Notes: generated by a model from the sequence alone, not told the origin. A stretch of DNA of 64,000 bases from Ophiura sarsii (GCA_035610835.1 CM069456.1:34021359-34085358), one strand, 5' to 3'. Numbered from the stretch's first letter, positions 1-11,279 are shown. Translations and numbers: made by a program.

Positions 1-2949
1 CAAGAAGCGGTTTTGTTGTATGGAAGTGCACATCAAACATGCGGTCTCCAAGTTAACTCTTCGTTGGGATATCATGCTCGAATAGAAATACCAGGTACAA
101 ATGTTTCACAAGAGCCATATTTTCTTTATATTGAAAGACACGGGGACTTGCTAGACTGTACAGATAGGTATATTGGTTTCTCCAGAAATGCTCAAGTATG
201 TGCTGCTACTTTTCGACAGGATAGTTTTTACTTAAATGTGCAAGGTAATGTCAATATATTGGTTAGTGAAATATCAGCATTAGAATCACAACCTGTGTGC
301 CCAGAGTCTAACGTTGATATCTTGCCAAGTCCAAAAGTAAATCAGACACCAGATTGCAATAGAGTAAAGGGATATACTAACCAAATCACATGTCAACTAG
401 ACTATTATGATAGATGTAGATTGGGATTCCCATCAAATTGTAACGCCACTATTCGCCACGGAGAAGCGCTATTACAATGCATTGATAATGGTGTTTTTCA
501 AACACAAGAATCATTGATAGTTTACCCCACTGACACATCCATTTTAGATCTAAGTAATAACAATATAGTTGAAATTGATAATCGGCCAAATGTATTTGAA
601 GGATTATATATGCTACAGCGCCTATATATTTATGGGAATAGATTGACAAAGCTTGATGTACATTTGTTTCAAGGATTAACCAGTTTAACTTACCTGGTTA
701 TTCATAAAAATAAATTGACCACTTTGAATGAAAGTATTTTTGATGGTTTAGGTAGATTGTTGTACCTCGGTTTAAGTGATAATAAATTGACCACATTGCC
801 AAGCAAGCTGTTCTGGGAGCTCAAAAGCTTGCTCGTGTTGCAACTGTTTAGAAACCAAATAGTGACCTTAAATGAAAGAACATTTTTTGGTTTAGGCAAT
901 TTAATTAATCTGAGTTTAAATGACAATACATTGACCACACTGGCAAGTGGTTTGTTTAAGGAACTTGACAGTTTGGTAAAATTGTATCTGTATAATGACC
1001 AATTAGTCACCTTGCATGAAAGTACTTTTAATGGGTTGGGAAGTTTAGCCCTACTAATACTGGATGACAATAAGTTGGTCACATTGCCGGGTAGCTTGTT
1101 TAAGGGGCTAGGAAACCTGCAAAAATTGTACCTCCCTAGAAACCGACTAGTCAGCTTAAATGAAAGTACTTTTAATGGGTTGGGAAGTTTAGCTTTTCTG
1201 AGACTGGATTACAATCATATGACCACATTGCCAAGTAGCTTGTTTAAGGGGCTAGGAAACCTGGGTACATTGTACCTCCATGGAAACCGACTAGTTAGCT
1301 TAAACGAAAGTACCTTGTTGGGGTTAAATAGGCTAAGAGTCCTGGCACTGAATGGCAATGAAATAACGACATTCCCAAGTGGGTTATTTTTGGGATTAGG
1401 CAACATGCGTGAACTGTATCTCTATGAAAACCAGCTAAGCATACTTGATTCTGACTTGTTTCATGATTTGAGATATCTTAAACACCTTATTATTCATACC
1501 AACAGATTAATATCATTGCCAAGTGATGTTTATAATGGCTGTGGTAATCTGGAATATCTCTCTATGCCGTCCAATCAATTAAAGCAGTTGAACTCTGACG
1601 TTTTTCACAGATTATTCTATTTACGTGTTCTAAAGTTGGAAGACAATTTGCTAACACACATTCATTTTGACATATTCAAGGATATAGTAAATATCACTTA
1701 TATTGATTTGTCCAACAACATGCTGAAGGCGGGTCCCAATATTAAAGGCTTGACTCACTTGCGTATTTTTAATCTAAAAGGTAACATACTGGCAGGTGTA
1801 ACTACTGATACCTTCTCTGCCCTCCCTGACAAGTCAGAGTTGGCTGTAAGTCAACATGAGATATGCGAGTGTTATGTGCCTAATGGTGTTAAGTGCAGTG
1901 CATCAGATGAGAGATCCCCGTATCTCACATGTGATAGGTTGTTATCGGACCGGGTATTAGTTGTTTTGATGTGGATCATTGGTATAAATGCACTTGGTGG
2001 AAATATGTTTGTTTTGATTTGGAGAAAAATGAATACAAAAGAGTATAAAGTGCAAGATTTATTACTTAGTAATCTTGCTATGGCTGATTCACTCATGGGC
2101 TTTTACATGGTCATTATTGCATCTGCTGATATCTACTTCGGGGAAGACTTCCCATTGCTATCTGAAACCTGGAGATCTGGTATAACATGCAGGATATCAG
2201 GAGCACTGGCAATAATATCGAGCGAGCTGTCAGTTCAGTTGCTGGTTTTGATAAGTATTGATAGATTTATCGGTATTAAATACCCATACTCTACTAGAAA
2301 AATGGGTAAACGGTCAGCTGTAATGATGTCATTACTGATATGGATGTGTTCTATAGCATTGGGTGTTGTCCCATCAATTTTAGCTGGGAAAAACTTTAGA
2401 TTTTATGATAATTCACATGTGTGTATTGGTTTGCCATTAGCTTTAACAAAAACGTACTCAAATACTCAAACTACCACACAGGTTGTAATTGATTCATTAG
2501 CGCTTTACAAATACACATACACTACCCAATTTACAGGTCTTGTTAACGGCTTGTACTTTTCAACAGCACTATTCTTAGGTTTCAACAGCATATGTTACCT
2601 AATCATACTTGGGTGTTATATAGAGATAGTCAGGGCTGTTACAAAGTCGGCAAGGCAATCTGGACGCACCCCTGATATGGACGAGCAAATCAGACTCACC
2701 AGAAAGGTTACTGCGATCGTTGTTACGGACTTCATGTGCGTATTTCCAATAATTGTCCTTGGGATCCTTGTTCAAACAAGGATGATTGAACTGCCCCCTT
2801 CAGTGTATGCATGGTCAGTGACCTTTGTGTTACCCATTAATTCAGCAATCAATCCATACTTGTACACAATTGCAGAAATCATCTCAAATAATCAAAAGAC
2901 AAAGGAAGATCGAAAGAACCAGGAAACGATTGAGCTAAAGAAAATATGA
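1..2949 (+). CDS. LRR-containing G-protein-coupled receptor, GRL101-like (5' partial)
   Basis: The frame is open from base 1, so the true start lies upstream; 982 residues are visible up to the TGA at 2947-2949. Order of domains: a Cys-containing N-terminal part that resembles a CUB domain (about residues 15-95, weak), a Cys-rich linker, about 18 leucine-rich repeats of 24 residues (about 181-600), a Cys-rich cap (about 622-644), then seven membrane segments (about 650-960). TM3 ends with DRF (754-756) in place of the usual DRY, and TM7 has NPYLY (951-955), the NPxxY motif of class A receptors. A short basic/acidic cytoplasmic tail follows. The layout matches LGR/GRL101-like receptors known from molluscs and expanded in some marine invertebrates; they sit in the plasma membrane with the LRRs outside. 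No intron interrupts 2.9 kb, which suggests a retrocopy or a long terminal exon. The ligand cannot be told from sequence. Family call is firm; orthology is not. Confidence 0.9.
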   Translation, partial: QEAVLLYGSAHQTCGLQVNSSLGYHARIEIPGTNVSQEPYFLYIERHGDLLDCTDRYIGFSRNAQVCAATFRQDSFYLNVQGNVNILVSEISALESQPVCPESNVDILPSPKVNQTPDCNRVKGYTNQITCQLDYYDRCRLGFPSNCNATIRHGEALLQCIDNGVFQTQESLIVYPTDTSILDLSNNNIVEIDNRPNVFEGLYMLQRLYIYGNRLTKLDVHLFQGLTSLTYLVIHKNKLTTLNESIFDGLGRLLYLGLSDNKLTTLPSKLFWELKSLLVLQLFRNQIVTLNERTFFGLGNLINLSLNDNTLTTLASGLFKELDSLVKLYLYNDQLVTLHESTFNGLGSLALLILDDNKLVTLPGSLFKGLGNLQKLYLPRNRLVSLNESTFNGLGSLAFLRLDYNHMTTLPSSLFKGLGNLGTLYLHGNRLVSLNESTLLGLNRLRVLALNGNEITTFPSGLFLGLGNMRELYLYENQLSILDSDLFHDLRYLKHLIIHTNRLISLPSDVYNGCGNLEYLSMPSNQLKQLNSDVFHRLFYLRVLKLEDNLLTHIHFDIFKDIVNITYIDLSNNMLKAGPNIKGLTHLRIFNLKGNILAGVTTDTFSALPDKSELAVSQHEICECYVPNGVKCSASDERSPYLTCDRLLSDRVLVVLMWIIGINALGGNMFVLIWRKMNTKEYKVQDLLLSNLAMADSLMGFYMVIIASADIYFGEDFPLLSETWRSGITCRISGALAIISSELSVQLLVLISIDRFIGIKYPYSTRKMGKRSAVMMSLLIWMCSIALGVVPSILAGKNFRFYDNSHVCIGLPLALTKTYSNTQTTTQVVIDSLALYKYTYTTQFTGLVNGLYFSTALFLGFNSICYLIILGCYIEIVRAVTKSARQSGRTPDMDEQIRLTRKVTAIVVTDFMCVFPIIVLGILVQTRMIELPPSVYAWSVTFVLPINSAINPYLYTIAEIISNNQKTKEDRKNQETIELKKI

Positions 2950-3113
2950 CAGTAACAAATCCTACATTAAACAATGGTGATCTATGTTATTTAACCACAA
3001 ACCTAGATTTGTGTGAGTTGAAATTGAAACATTGAATCTTGTAGAATTAGTATTTTGAGTAACTTTCTTTGAGGCACCATATCATATATCAATATTATAC
3101 TATGAAGTTGCAC

Positions 3114-3127
3114 AATAAAACAATAAA
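3114..3127 (+). promoter_or_regulatory. Two overlapping-range poly(A) signals of the LRR-GPCR
   Basis: AATAAA occurs at 3114-3119 and again at 3122-3127, about 170 bases after the receptor stop codon. The stretch between is AT-rich, as expected of a short 3' UTR. They probably define the 3' end of the receptor transcript. Confidence 0.65.
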
Positions 3128-3169
3128 ACTGTGTTTGATTATATAATGTGTTAATCCTAACCCGGTTAG

Positions 3170-3410
3170 GATTTAAAAGGATCGGGAGAAAAACGGGTCA
3201 AATTTGGGTGAAAATTCCGGCACCGCCAGCGCCAGGGATCAAACCCGGGTCGCCTCCGTTGCAATCTTCCGCCTATCTTGCTGAGCGAAGGGGGCAAGCT
3301 TGCAAAAACTGTTTGCACTTTTTGCTGCGCATACAATTGCCTGTCTGGACCCGGCCAGAGATGAACTGGTGAACCACGCGCAACCAGCATATGCTAGCTT
3401 AGGGATTTGT
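3170..3410 (-). repeat. tRNA-derived SINE-like copy 1
   Basis: Read on the minus strand, 3295-3231 resembles a tRNA: an A-box-like TTCGCTCAGCAAGATAGG and a B-box-like GGGTTTGATCCC, but the anticodon stem does not pair. The flanking text, including AACGGGTCAAATTTGGG on the plus strand, recurs in copy 2 at 3480-3578. The other flank recurs in degraded form at 5618-5700 (CTTTTTGCTGC, CCTGTCTGG). Shared non-tRNA flanks argue for a dispersed SINE rather than a tRNA gene. Confidence 0.5.
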
Positions 3411-3479
3411 AGGATTCAATTTTGTTAGTTAATTGAACATGAAGAAAGTGATCTCATAACCCAAATCCCTGTTGTGTGT

Positions 3480-3578
3480 TTTGGGATTAAAACGAGTCAA
3501 ATTTGGGCGGAGTGCCGGGGAACAAACCTGGGTCGCCTGCGTGGCAGTCCACCGTCTATTTAACTGCGCTAATGGGGC
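3480..3578 (-). repeat. tRNA-derived SINE-like copy 2
   Basis: The minus-strand stretch 3578-3514 has an A-box-like TTAGCGCAGTTAAATAGACGG and a B-box-like CAGGTTTGTTCC, with a CTGCCAC segment like a glycine tRNA anticodon loop, but no closed stem. It shares AGTCAAATTTGGG with copy 1 and abuts the MITE that starts at 3578. Confidence 0.45.
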
Positions 3579-3875
3579 TCTCTAAATGTAAAAGAGCTAA
3601 AACTCACTCTTTCGAGAGCTCTAGGAGGAACAGATCTTTTTTTGGAGTGAAGTTCACTCTTAAAAGAGCGATTTTTACTCTAAAAAAGAGCAATTTTCAC
3701 TCTAAAAAGAGTTCAAATCACTCTAAAAAGAGTTAAAATCACTCTGAAAAGAGTGGAAATCACTCTTAAAAGAGTGACAAATCACTCTGAAAAGAGTGAA
3801 CTTCACTTCTTAGAAGAGCCGTCCCTCCTAAAGCTCTCGAAAGAGTGAGGTTTAGCTCTTTTACATTTAGAGAGT
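3578..3875. mobile_element. Palindromic MITE with internal hairpin repeats
   Basis: The first ~60 bases, from CTCTCTAAATGTAAAAGAGC, return as the near-perfect reverse complement ending GCTCTTTTACATTTAGAGAG at 3875. The inside is a run of 23-24-base units, each of which can fold by itself as ACTCT-n-AGAGT (for example around 3692, 3715, 3738, 3762, 3786). The whole 298-base element is therefore a big hairpin built from small hairpins. It carries no gene. A target-site duplication is not clear. Confidence 0.7.
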
Positions 3876-3899
3876 TTTATAATGTGGTTCGTACGAATT

Positions 3900-4697
3900 C
3901 CGGAATACAAATGAAGCGGCGAGCTTGAGCGCTCAGCTTGAAAAGGGCGATTTGATGATGTAATCAGACGTTTCGGCCGGTACCCAGGCGTTTCGACCGG
4001 TTAGGAACCGGTATGGAGGTGGTATGCACACGATGAGGACACGGTGAGAACGGTAAGCTAGAACTGTATGAGGCCGGTGATCCCGGGACAAGGCCGGTGA
4101 GAACCCGGGACAGACCCGGTGTAGAACGGTATGGACCGAGGACCCGGTGAGGAGGTGTTATGCACCCGGTAAGAACGGTAAGCTAGAAATGTATGAGGAC
4201 GGTGAGCCCAGTACCCGACCGGTGACGACCCGGTATAGACCCTGTATATAACGTTATGGGCCCGATGGCCACAACAAAAGGTTAATGCGCCCGTTGACAT
4301 TTTTTACTGATTGTTTGGACTCTGTTGTTTTTCTATTAGACGGTAAGGTGGCCGCCTGCCATTACCGCCCTGCGAACGGGCGTGAAACGGGTGCGCCGTC
4401 TTTATACCGTCCTCAAACCGGGCTCTCACCGGTTGCCGCCGCTTTTACTCACCCGGCAGGACCCGGCAGGAGTTTTGAGCATGCTCAAAAGTCCTGCCGG
4501 GCGCGGATGGCCGGCAATGTCCCCGGCAACGTGTTCAACGGCCCACCGTGTGACATCACCGTGTGCCACCGTCTGCACCAATTTGTCACACGGTAATGGG
4601 CCGGCCAGCTCACACGGATACATGTGAGTACAAATGTATTTTACAGACATTCCCGGAATGTGAGCGAAGCGGCGAGCTTGAGCGCTCAGCTTATACA
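3900..4697. repeat. GC-rich dispersed repeat, long copy
   Basis: Rich in CCGGT-type words; a stretch GAACGGTAAGCTAGAA is repeated at about 4047 and 4171. Its two ends share AGCGGCGAGCTTGAGCGCTC (3914 and 4668). A shorter copy lies at 5340-5600: both carry CGTTTCGGCCGGT, GCGGCCGTTGACAT or a variant, and CAGCTCACACGGATACATGT. Open frames here have no protein-like composition. Confidence 0.5.
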
Positions 4698-5335
4698 GCA
4701 CACTATAACTAGTCAGTATACTATCAGTAAAAAAATCTACTAGGCTCATACACCAATATTCATTACTTTACAATTTAAATACAGCAAAAAAATGTTCATA
4801 ACTTGTACAAGTATAAAGTAAAAAATGAGTATTTATGGGCATATTTAATTCACAAGAATAAACAATATAGAGTCATAACAATTATTAAAATATTAAAATA
4901 AATGTCGTTATAATTTTAAAAATAGTGAACAGAAGGTCAACCAATCTTGACCTCACAGCAGCGGTGAAGTCAAATCAATTTTACGACCATGCTCTTAATC
5001 CCTCCATCAATAGGTGCTAATTGGGTTGTGAATAGACACTTGAGTGGAGTATAGTGAGGGTTCAATTTCAACATTTAAAACACACAATTTTGAGCTTAAA
5101 GTCGACTGAATCTAAAAAAAGTCGACCTATATGAGTAGCATAATCATAAAGAGGAGATATTAAACTCAATTTTGACTGACTCAGTTTTAAAATCGTACGA
5201 CCAGTTAGCTCACAATAATTAGTTGAAAATTGGGGTCAATTGAGGTCATGAACATTTAGACAAAGCAGTCAGTAGAGGTGTGTCATTTTACTGCAAGTTG
5301 ATTGGACAAACCTTTGCCTGTACAAAATGATTTTT
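4698..5335. other. AT-rich stretch without recognisable feature
   Basis: No credible frame, RNA or repeat boundary was seen between the two copies of the GC-rich repeat. Confidence 0.4.
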
Positions 5336-5339
5336 TTAT

Positions 5340-5610
5340 TGACTAGTTACACTGTGTACAGGGCAGTTTGATGACGTTATCAAGGCGGTTTGGTCAGTAC
5401 CCAAGCGTTTCGGCCGGTGAGGAGGTGGTATGAGCCTGGTTCCAGGCCGATAAGGACCCGGTATAGAACAGTATGAACCCGGTGACAAAAAATAAATCAA
5501 TGCGGCCGTTGACATGTTTTGCTGATTGTTCACCGTGTTGGACTCTGTTGTTTTTCTATAAGACGGTAAGGGGCCGCCCAGCTCACACGGATACATGTGA
5601 GGGCCCCATA
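5340..5610. repeat. GC-rich dispersed repeat, short copy
   Basis: Homologous to 3945-4630 in the same orientation but shortened internally. Shared landmarks are the CGTTTCGGCCGGTGAGGAGG region, the GTTGACATGTTTT region and the terminal CTCACACGGATACATGTGAG, which is self-complementary at its end. Confidence 0.5.
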
Positions 5611-5696
5611 AGGACTTTAACTTTTTGCTGCTTTGTGCATGATAACCTGTCTGGGTGTGGCCGAAGATTGACTGGTTTGTACCCAGTTATTTGCTA

Positions 5697-6000
5697 GTGT
5701 TATACATATGTTTTAAATCCCCAATCACATACCAATGATATAAGCACCAAATTAATTCTGCCATCAATGTGTCATTAGAAGTTAGACCTTTTGGAATGAT
5801 AGTTAAACCTTTTGGAACAGTAGCAACTAACATTTTCCAAAAAGTCTAACGTCTATATTTGTCTCTGCATCGTATTGAGCCCTCAGCAAAAGATTGATTC
5901 CTTACCCAGTATATGTATCATTATTACAAATATAATATAGAAGCACAAATAAAATAACTTTATGGTATTAAATCATGGCTTAAGGGGGGCTGTTAAGTCT
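5697..6000. repeat. Dispersed repeat, copy 1 (others 6627-6738, 7500-7574, 13131-13400)
   Basis: AAATCCCCAATCACATACCAATGATATAAGCAC occurs here and at about 6642, and the part starting TTTTGGAACAGTAG up to the ATCATGGCTTAA segment returns at 13131-13400. The repeat was thus probably one unit that later insertions split. It contains no gene. Confidence 0.6.
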
Positions 6001-6420
6001 CAATTTTGCATTTTTCAGGAATTTCACTTTTCTTCATTTTTCATAATAGAGTGTTATCTATCATCAGTACATGAAAATAAATGTTCAATTTCGACATTCT
6101 AAAAGCCTAGGATTTCAATCCCTTATTCTGAACATCGACAAGATCACATCACATCACATCCATTGCTCTGCTTACAGTAGGATTTTCTTAAAGACCCCTG
6201 ATCTTTCCTTGCAATGTAAAGTCATTAGGAACCAGGAGACACTGGGGACAACAACAAAAACTGGTCATGTTATGAAGATGATGCATGCTGGTGTGCTCAA
6301 AAATGTTGAATCTTTAAAATATATATGTAGATTGGTAAGGGGACTACTGGAACAAAAATCAGCGACGTCCAGTATGTGTAATTAGTTTCATTACAACATT
6401 GATTGACTCCTCACTTGTTA
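6001..6420. other. No feature seen
   Basis: A 104-codon open frame at 6071-6385 has no recognisable domain and is not supported as a gene. Confidence 0.4.
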
Positions 6421-6524
6421 AAGATATAATAGGTCAGTATAATTCATAAAACATATACCGCTATCACTTTTGTACACAAACTTGCCATAAGAATTCATCT
6501 TTCTTTCTTCCCCTCTCTTTTTTT

Positions 6525-6606
6525 TTGTGGGGGGGGGGGGGGGGGGGGGGGTGGGTGGGGGCGGGGGGGGGGGGGGGGGGGGGGAGAGAGAGGAAGGGGG
6601 GGGGTG
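6525..6606. repeat. Interrupted poly(G) tract
   Basis: Mostly G with a few T, C and GA interruptions. The G-rich strand could form quadruplexes, and its length is likely to be inaccurate in any assembly. Confidence 0.9.
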
Positions 6607-6738
6607 ATTACTCGTACCCAGTAAGTGTTGAACGTATGTTGTAAATCCCCAATCACATACCAATGATATAAGCACTAAATCAATTCTGCCTCATAATGTC
6701 ATTAGAAGTTAGACTTTTTGTCAGACAGTCAGAATATA

Positions 6739-7499
6739 ATAATAATAAAAATACTTATATAGCGCATAAAGCAACGGCATCAAAGCGTTGTACATGTACA
6801 ACCATAAGACTACTAAGTATACACAATATACTACACGCAACCATATTTGAAAAACATTATAAAAAAGTCATAAAATACAGCAGCAATATACATGTATACA
6901 AAATATGTTAAGATTAAAAATAGAAAATTAAAATCCGCAATAGGAAATATACAAGACGGAGTGTAAAGACAAAGCAATTGCACATGGAGACAGTTATAAG
7001 TGATACGTCATTTTAAACAAATGTGTCTTTAGATTGGATTTGAAACAGCCGATTGTCTGAGGAGCACGGAGCGCAAGTGGCAGATTGTTCCATAGTCTCG
7101 GTGCAACACGCGAAAAAGATCTGTCATAAGTCTTTGTCCTACTAACTGATTCCTGAAGTAGGTATTGAGAGGAAGATCTCAGTGTCCTTTGGGGTTTGTA
7201 CTCTGAGAGCAGATCAGCAATGTACGCAGGGGATTGGCCATTTAGAGCTTTGAAAGTCAGAAGCATTAGTTTGAAGATTATCCTCTGACGGATTGGCAAC
7301 CAGTGCAGCTGGCACAAAACCGGTGTAATATGATTGCGCTTTTTGGTCAGGCTCACAAGTCTGGCCGCTGAATTTTGGATTCTTTGAAGTTTGTTGAGTT
7401 CTTTGTCCGGAAGGCCATATAGAATACTGTTACAGTTGTCGAGACGAGACGATATGAAGGCATGTACAAGCTTCTCAGTATTTGGTGCATCAAGGTATT
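6739..7499 (-). mobile_element. 5'-truncated non-LTR retrotransposon (LINE) insertion
   Basis: The minus-strand frame that stops at 6994-6996 encodes the C-terminal end of a LINE reverse-transcriptase protein, with AFISSRLDNCNSILYGLP, LQRIQNSAARLV, HWLPIRQRI and RLWNNLPLALR, all typical of the region after the RT domain in CR1/L2/jockey-like elements. The 3' end on the minus strand is an ATT-rich tail at about 6739. The insertion is flanked by a long direct repeat: 6688-6738 and 7500-7574 both read CCTCATAATGTCATTAGAAG onward to GTCAGAATATA, with a 24-base length difference inside. This is a classic dead-on-arrival insertion; it cannot make enzyme because the RT core is absent. Confidence 0.85.
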
Positions 7500-8079
7500 G
7501 CCTCATAATGTCATTAGAAGTTAGACTTTTTGTAATGGTATAGTTAGACCTTTCGGTCAGACAGTCAGAATATATACAAGGCATAAAATTGTCCTTCATT
7601 GAATACGACAAAAATGAAGTAAAAATAACGCAGTTAGCGGACGACACAACTCTATTTGTTAAAGATGAGGAATCAATCAAAAACGTGTTAAAAACATTCG
7701 TACTGTTTTCACAAATTTCAGGCTTACATATTATTTAAATTAAAGAATGACGCTGTCTGGATTGGTGCTTGTACACTCACAGAAATTTTTACCTAAGTTA
7801 TGTAAAATTTTACATAATTTTGAAGCACGTATAGAACACCAAAACAATTAGGTAAAATTTTACATAAACTCTGTTTGGTAAAAAAAACCAAACTATTATG
7901 TATAAAAATGCAATTTTAATAGGTATTTATTTTGCACAGTGGCTAGGTATAAATTTTACTTAACTAGTTACGCATTTTTTTAACGTAAATGCTATGTAAT
8001 ATTTTACCACATGTTATGTAAAAAACCCACAACATTATGGGAAATTTTGCTTAATTTTTTAGTAAATATATACAAAATG

Positions 8080-8290
8080 ACTAGGTATTTTTTACTGAAT
8101 TTGAATGTAGGTTTAAGGTGATTGTTTACACAATGACTGGGTATTTTTTACTGAATTTGCATGTAAGTTTAAGATAATTGTTTACACAATCACCGGGTGT
8201 TTTTGACTGAATTTGGATGTATTTTTTAGGCAATTGTTTACACAATTGCTGGGTATTTTTTACTGAATTTGGATATAAGTTTTAGGTAAT
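8080..8290. repeat. ~61-bp tandem repeat, about 4 copies
   Basis: Units begin with GACTAGGTATTTTTTACTGA or a variant and contain ATTGTTTACACAAT, itself an inverted repeat. It sits in the left arm of the TIR element. Confidence 0.7.
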
Positions 8291-8413
8291 TTCAAGGGAG
8301 TTTTTGAAGGTAAGGAAGTAGTATATCTTTCCACTTTTGGTAATACCTTTATGTCCTTGTTTTCATGATGTTATTGAAGTCATCTAAAAATCATTAATTT
8401 ATTTTTATTTTTA

Positions 8414-8642
<229 letters not shown>

Positions 8643-8769
8643 CCTTGCATCGTTGCATTTTGACCTATGTACATATTACATACGCCCTAATCACGTTTCA
8701 CATGGCCACACTCTACAAATGAGCCGCTATGATGCATGCAAACGCAACGCATACACGGTGTAGGACCCC

Positions 8770-8947
8770 TGTTACGCGATCTAGTATTAGATTTATATAC
8801 GTAAATAAACAGACACTCTTGAGATCGTGGTTTATCTTAGATGACATGTTATTAGACTCAATGTATTAATACTGCGCATGCGTGATATAGGCGCTAGATC
8901 TGTTGATCTATTAATACATTATAATACAGGATATGAATCCTGTAACA
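8770..8947 (-). repeat. 3' LTR of the TRIM-like element
   Basis: 178 bases, TG...CA ends, adjacent to the minus-strand polypurine tract at about 8948-8960. Confidence 0.9.
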
Positions 8948-10195
8948 TCTCCCTTCCTTTATGGAAGTAGATTTATAGTCAATGCATTTATATATAATAT
9001 GATTATGATGTAATCAAGTAGATATCAACTGTCAAGTTATTTGAAATAAACAGTATGCTTCTTTGTGAGCACATGGTTGAACAGTATTTTGTTGAATCTC
9101 AAGTTCAGATAATAATCACTATTATTGTCCATCTTCCTCTGTTATGAAAAATAAGAGGTGGCTTTATTATGTATGGTAGCCTTTTATTCTTAAAGAGAAT
9201 ATTTTTATAAACAAATGTTGCAATCTGCTAAGGCATCCTATGGCCTATTATATTATTCTTATTCAGATGTTGCAATCCATTTTCATTCTTTCTTTGCAGC
9301 TCTCTTTCTCAGCAGAGTTCGTATTTATATCAGTCTCTCAGCATGGACGTCTCGAACATTGTCATATCATTGTAGTTTTCAGCAACGAAGCGAAACACAG
9401 ACAAGTTCATTTCTTATATTTCTCACCGTCAAGGCTCTGTTTATCATCATATTCATCGTAGACTTTTATTTACTGTTCCTAGAATTTATCTCACCATACC
9501 AGTCTTTATCAAGCGTCGTTGCTGGTGTTTCATTATAAACTGCAAGTATCGTCGAACAGTTTACCAACCAATCTATCGCTTATCATATCTCGGCTACGTT
9601 GCATTCTATCGTTGAAAGGCTTATATATGTAGCAAAGTTTCTCTTTTCTGGGATTACATCCTGAACATTCATTGTGTTGGATGGCTTACCAGGTCCTGGG
9701 ATTACATTCTAAACTCATTTTGGCTGAATGGCTTACCAAGAACTCATGCTGGTAATCGCAATTCTTATTATCAAACAGTTATTTCATCACAGTCTATCAA
9801 CAGCCTTTATTTTAGTCCTTCTTGCTGGATAAATTCTCTCTGTTATTCTCTGCTTGAAGTATTTCTCACAAGTCACGACGAACTATCATAAGTTTTCTGT
9901 TGTCTTTCATCATCGTCGATCTCGTCTTTCAATTCAAGCAATGCTGCTCGCCAAGTTTTATTTACTTTTCGCCAAAGTGTTATTTACAGCCTGTAGCCCA
10001 GCTGCGTCAATCCAATGCGCAGTGGCTCGTGTAATCTTTTCTCGTCTGTCACTTGCGAAAACTTTTCCTCTGTTTAACGCCCACACGATGTTGCTAAAAT
10101 CGTTTTTTCTCGATGAATTCAGGAATCCTTGGCATCAAAACCTGGTTCAACATGGGCGGGAGCAATAAACAATGTCAAATCCCACTCTGACACCA

Positions 10196-10373
10196 TGTTA
10201 CGCGATCTAGTATTAGATTTATCTACGTAAATAATCAGACACTCTTGTGATCGTGGTTTATCTTAGATGACATGTTATTAGACTCAATGTATTAATACTG
10301 CGCATGCGTGATATAGGCGCTAGATCTGTTGATCTATTAATACATTATAATACAGGATATGAATCCTGTAACA
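10196..10373 (-). repeat. 5' LTR of the TRIM-like element
   Basis: 178 bases, near-identical to 8770-8947; followed on the minus strand by the primer-binding-site-like sequence at 10195-10180. Confidence 0.9.
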
Positions 10374-11279
10374 ACCCCGACGACGCTCGGTGCCAACACA
10401 AGTTTCACTTTTTTCTGTGAATCTCTCAAAACTTATGATTTTCAGATGACTTCAATAACATCACGAAAACAAGGACATAAAGGCATTACCAAAAGTGGAA
10501 AGATATATTACTTCCTTACCTTCAAATTTGTCAATGTATTCCGGAGAAACTCGCGACCGGCTGAGTGTTTCTCTAACGCTCGCCATCTTGTATAATTACA
10601 CGAGGAGATTTTACCCGGCGATTAGGGAAAGATTACGACTTTCACCAATCATATCGATAATTCTTACTTAACACGTTGGGCGAAATCACCTTTTACCGAT
10701 TAAATTGTATTTTAGACTTTTGTTTTACTTAATTTCGGTAAAATATCTACAAACCCCGGTAATTATCTCCGATACATTTCAAAAATGTAATTTTAAAAGT
10801 TACAAAATGGTTTAGTAATAAAAAATACCTCGCATTGTGTACTTTTTGCATAATTTTACTTTACATTACGTTATTTTACCTAACTTGCGCAAAATTTCTG
10901 TGTGTGTAGAGTTCAACGAAACTAATTGGGGGATTAATTCAAAATGTGTACCAAATATTAATGTAACAATTCTAGGGGTGTAGTAAACCCATGTACTTAA
11001 ATAGAAGGAATTTATGTAAAGCGTGCGTCAAAGATGGAGTTGATAGAGTGATCTATCAGAGCTTGGACCATGAGAAATCTTGGTCGGAAAGGTACAGATA
11101 GTATAAAATCCTTTGGGCATTAAACTATCATTTATCGGTTCAATAAATGTCTTACCCTCTGAATTTGTAAATCGTGTAAATAGGATGTTTTTTTTAAATT
11201 TGTGTAAGGTGGATCATAAAAAGTAAAACTTACAACATTAATAAATGGATATGAAAAAGGTGCACAGAAAACTTTTCTA

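Larger units (their letters stand above)
8770..10373 (-). mobile_element. Young non-autonomous LTR retrotransposon (TRIM-like)
   Basis: Two direct 178-base repeats, 8770-8947 and 10196-10373, differ at 3 positions by my reading. Each begins TGTTAC and ends GTAACA, and the pair is flanked by a 5-base target duplication ACCCC (8765-8769 and 10374-10378). Read on the minus strand, the sequence directly after the LTR at 10196 is TGGTGTCAGAGTGGGA, which has the TGG start of a primer binding site, and just before the other LTR is the purine tract AAAGGAAGGGAGA. Orientation is therefore minus. The 1.25-kb interior holds no gag or pol frame, so it must have moved with help from another element. Confidence 0.92.

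Noticed and set aside
6418..6675. Minus-strand frame with a polyproline stretch
   Set aside because: It is the translation of the interrupted poly(G) tract.
9215..10168. Plus-strand frames inside the LTR element (9215-9538, 9854-10168)
   Set aside because: They run against the element's orientation and show no gag, protease, RT or integrase motif.
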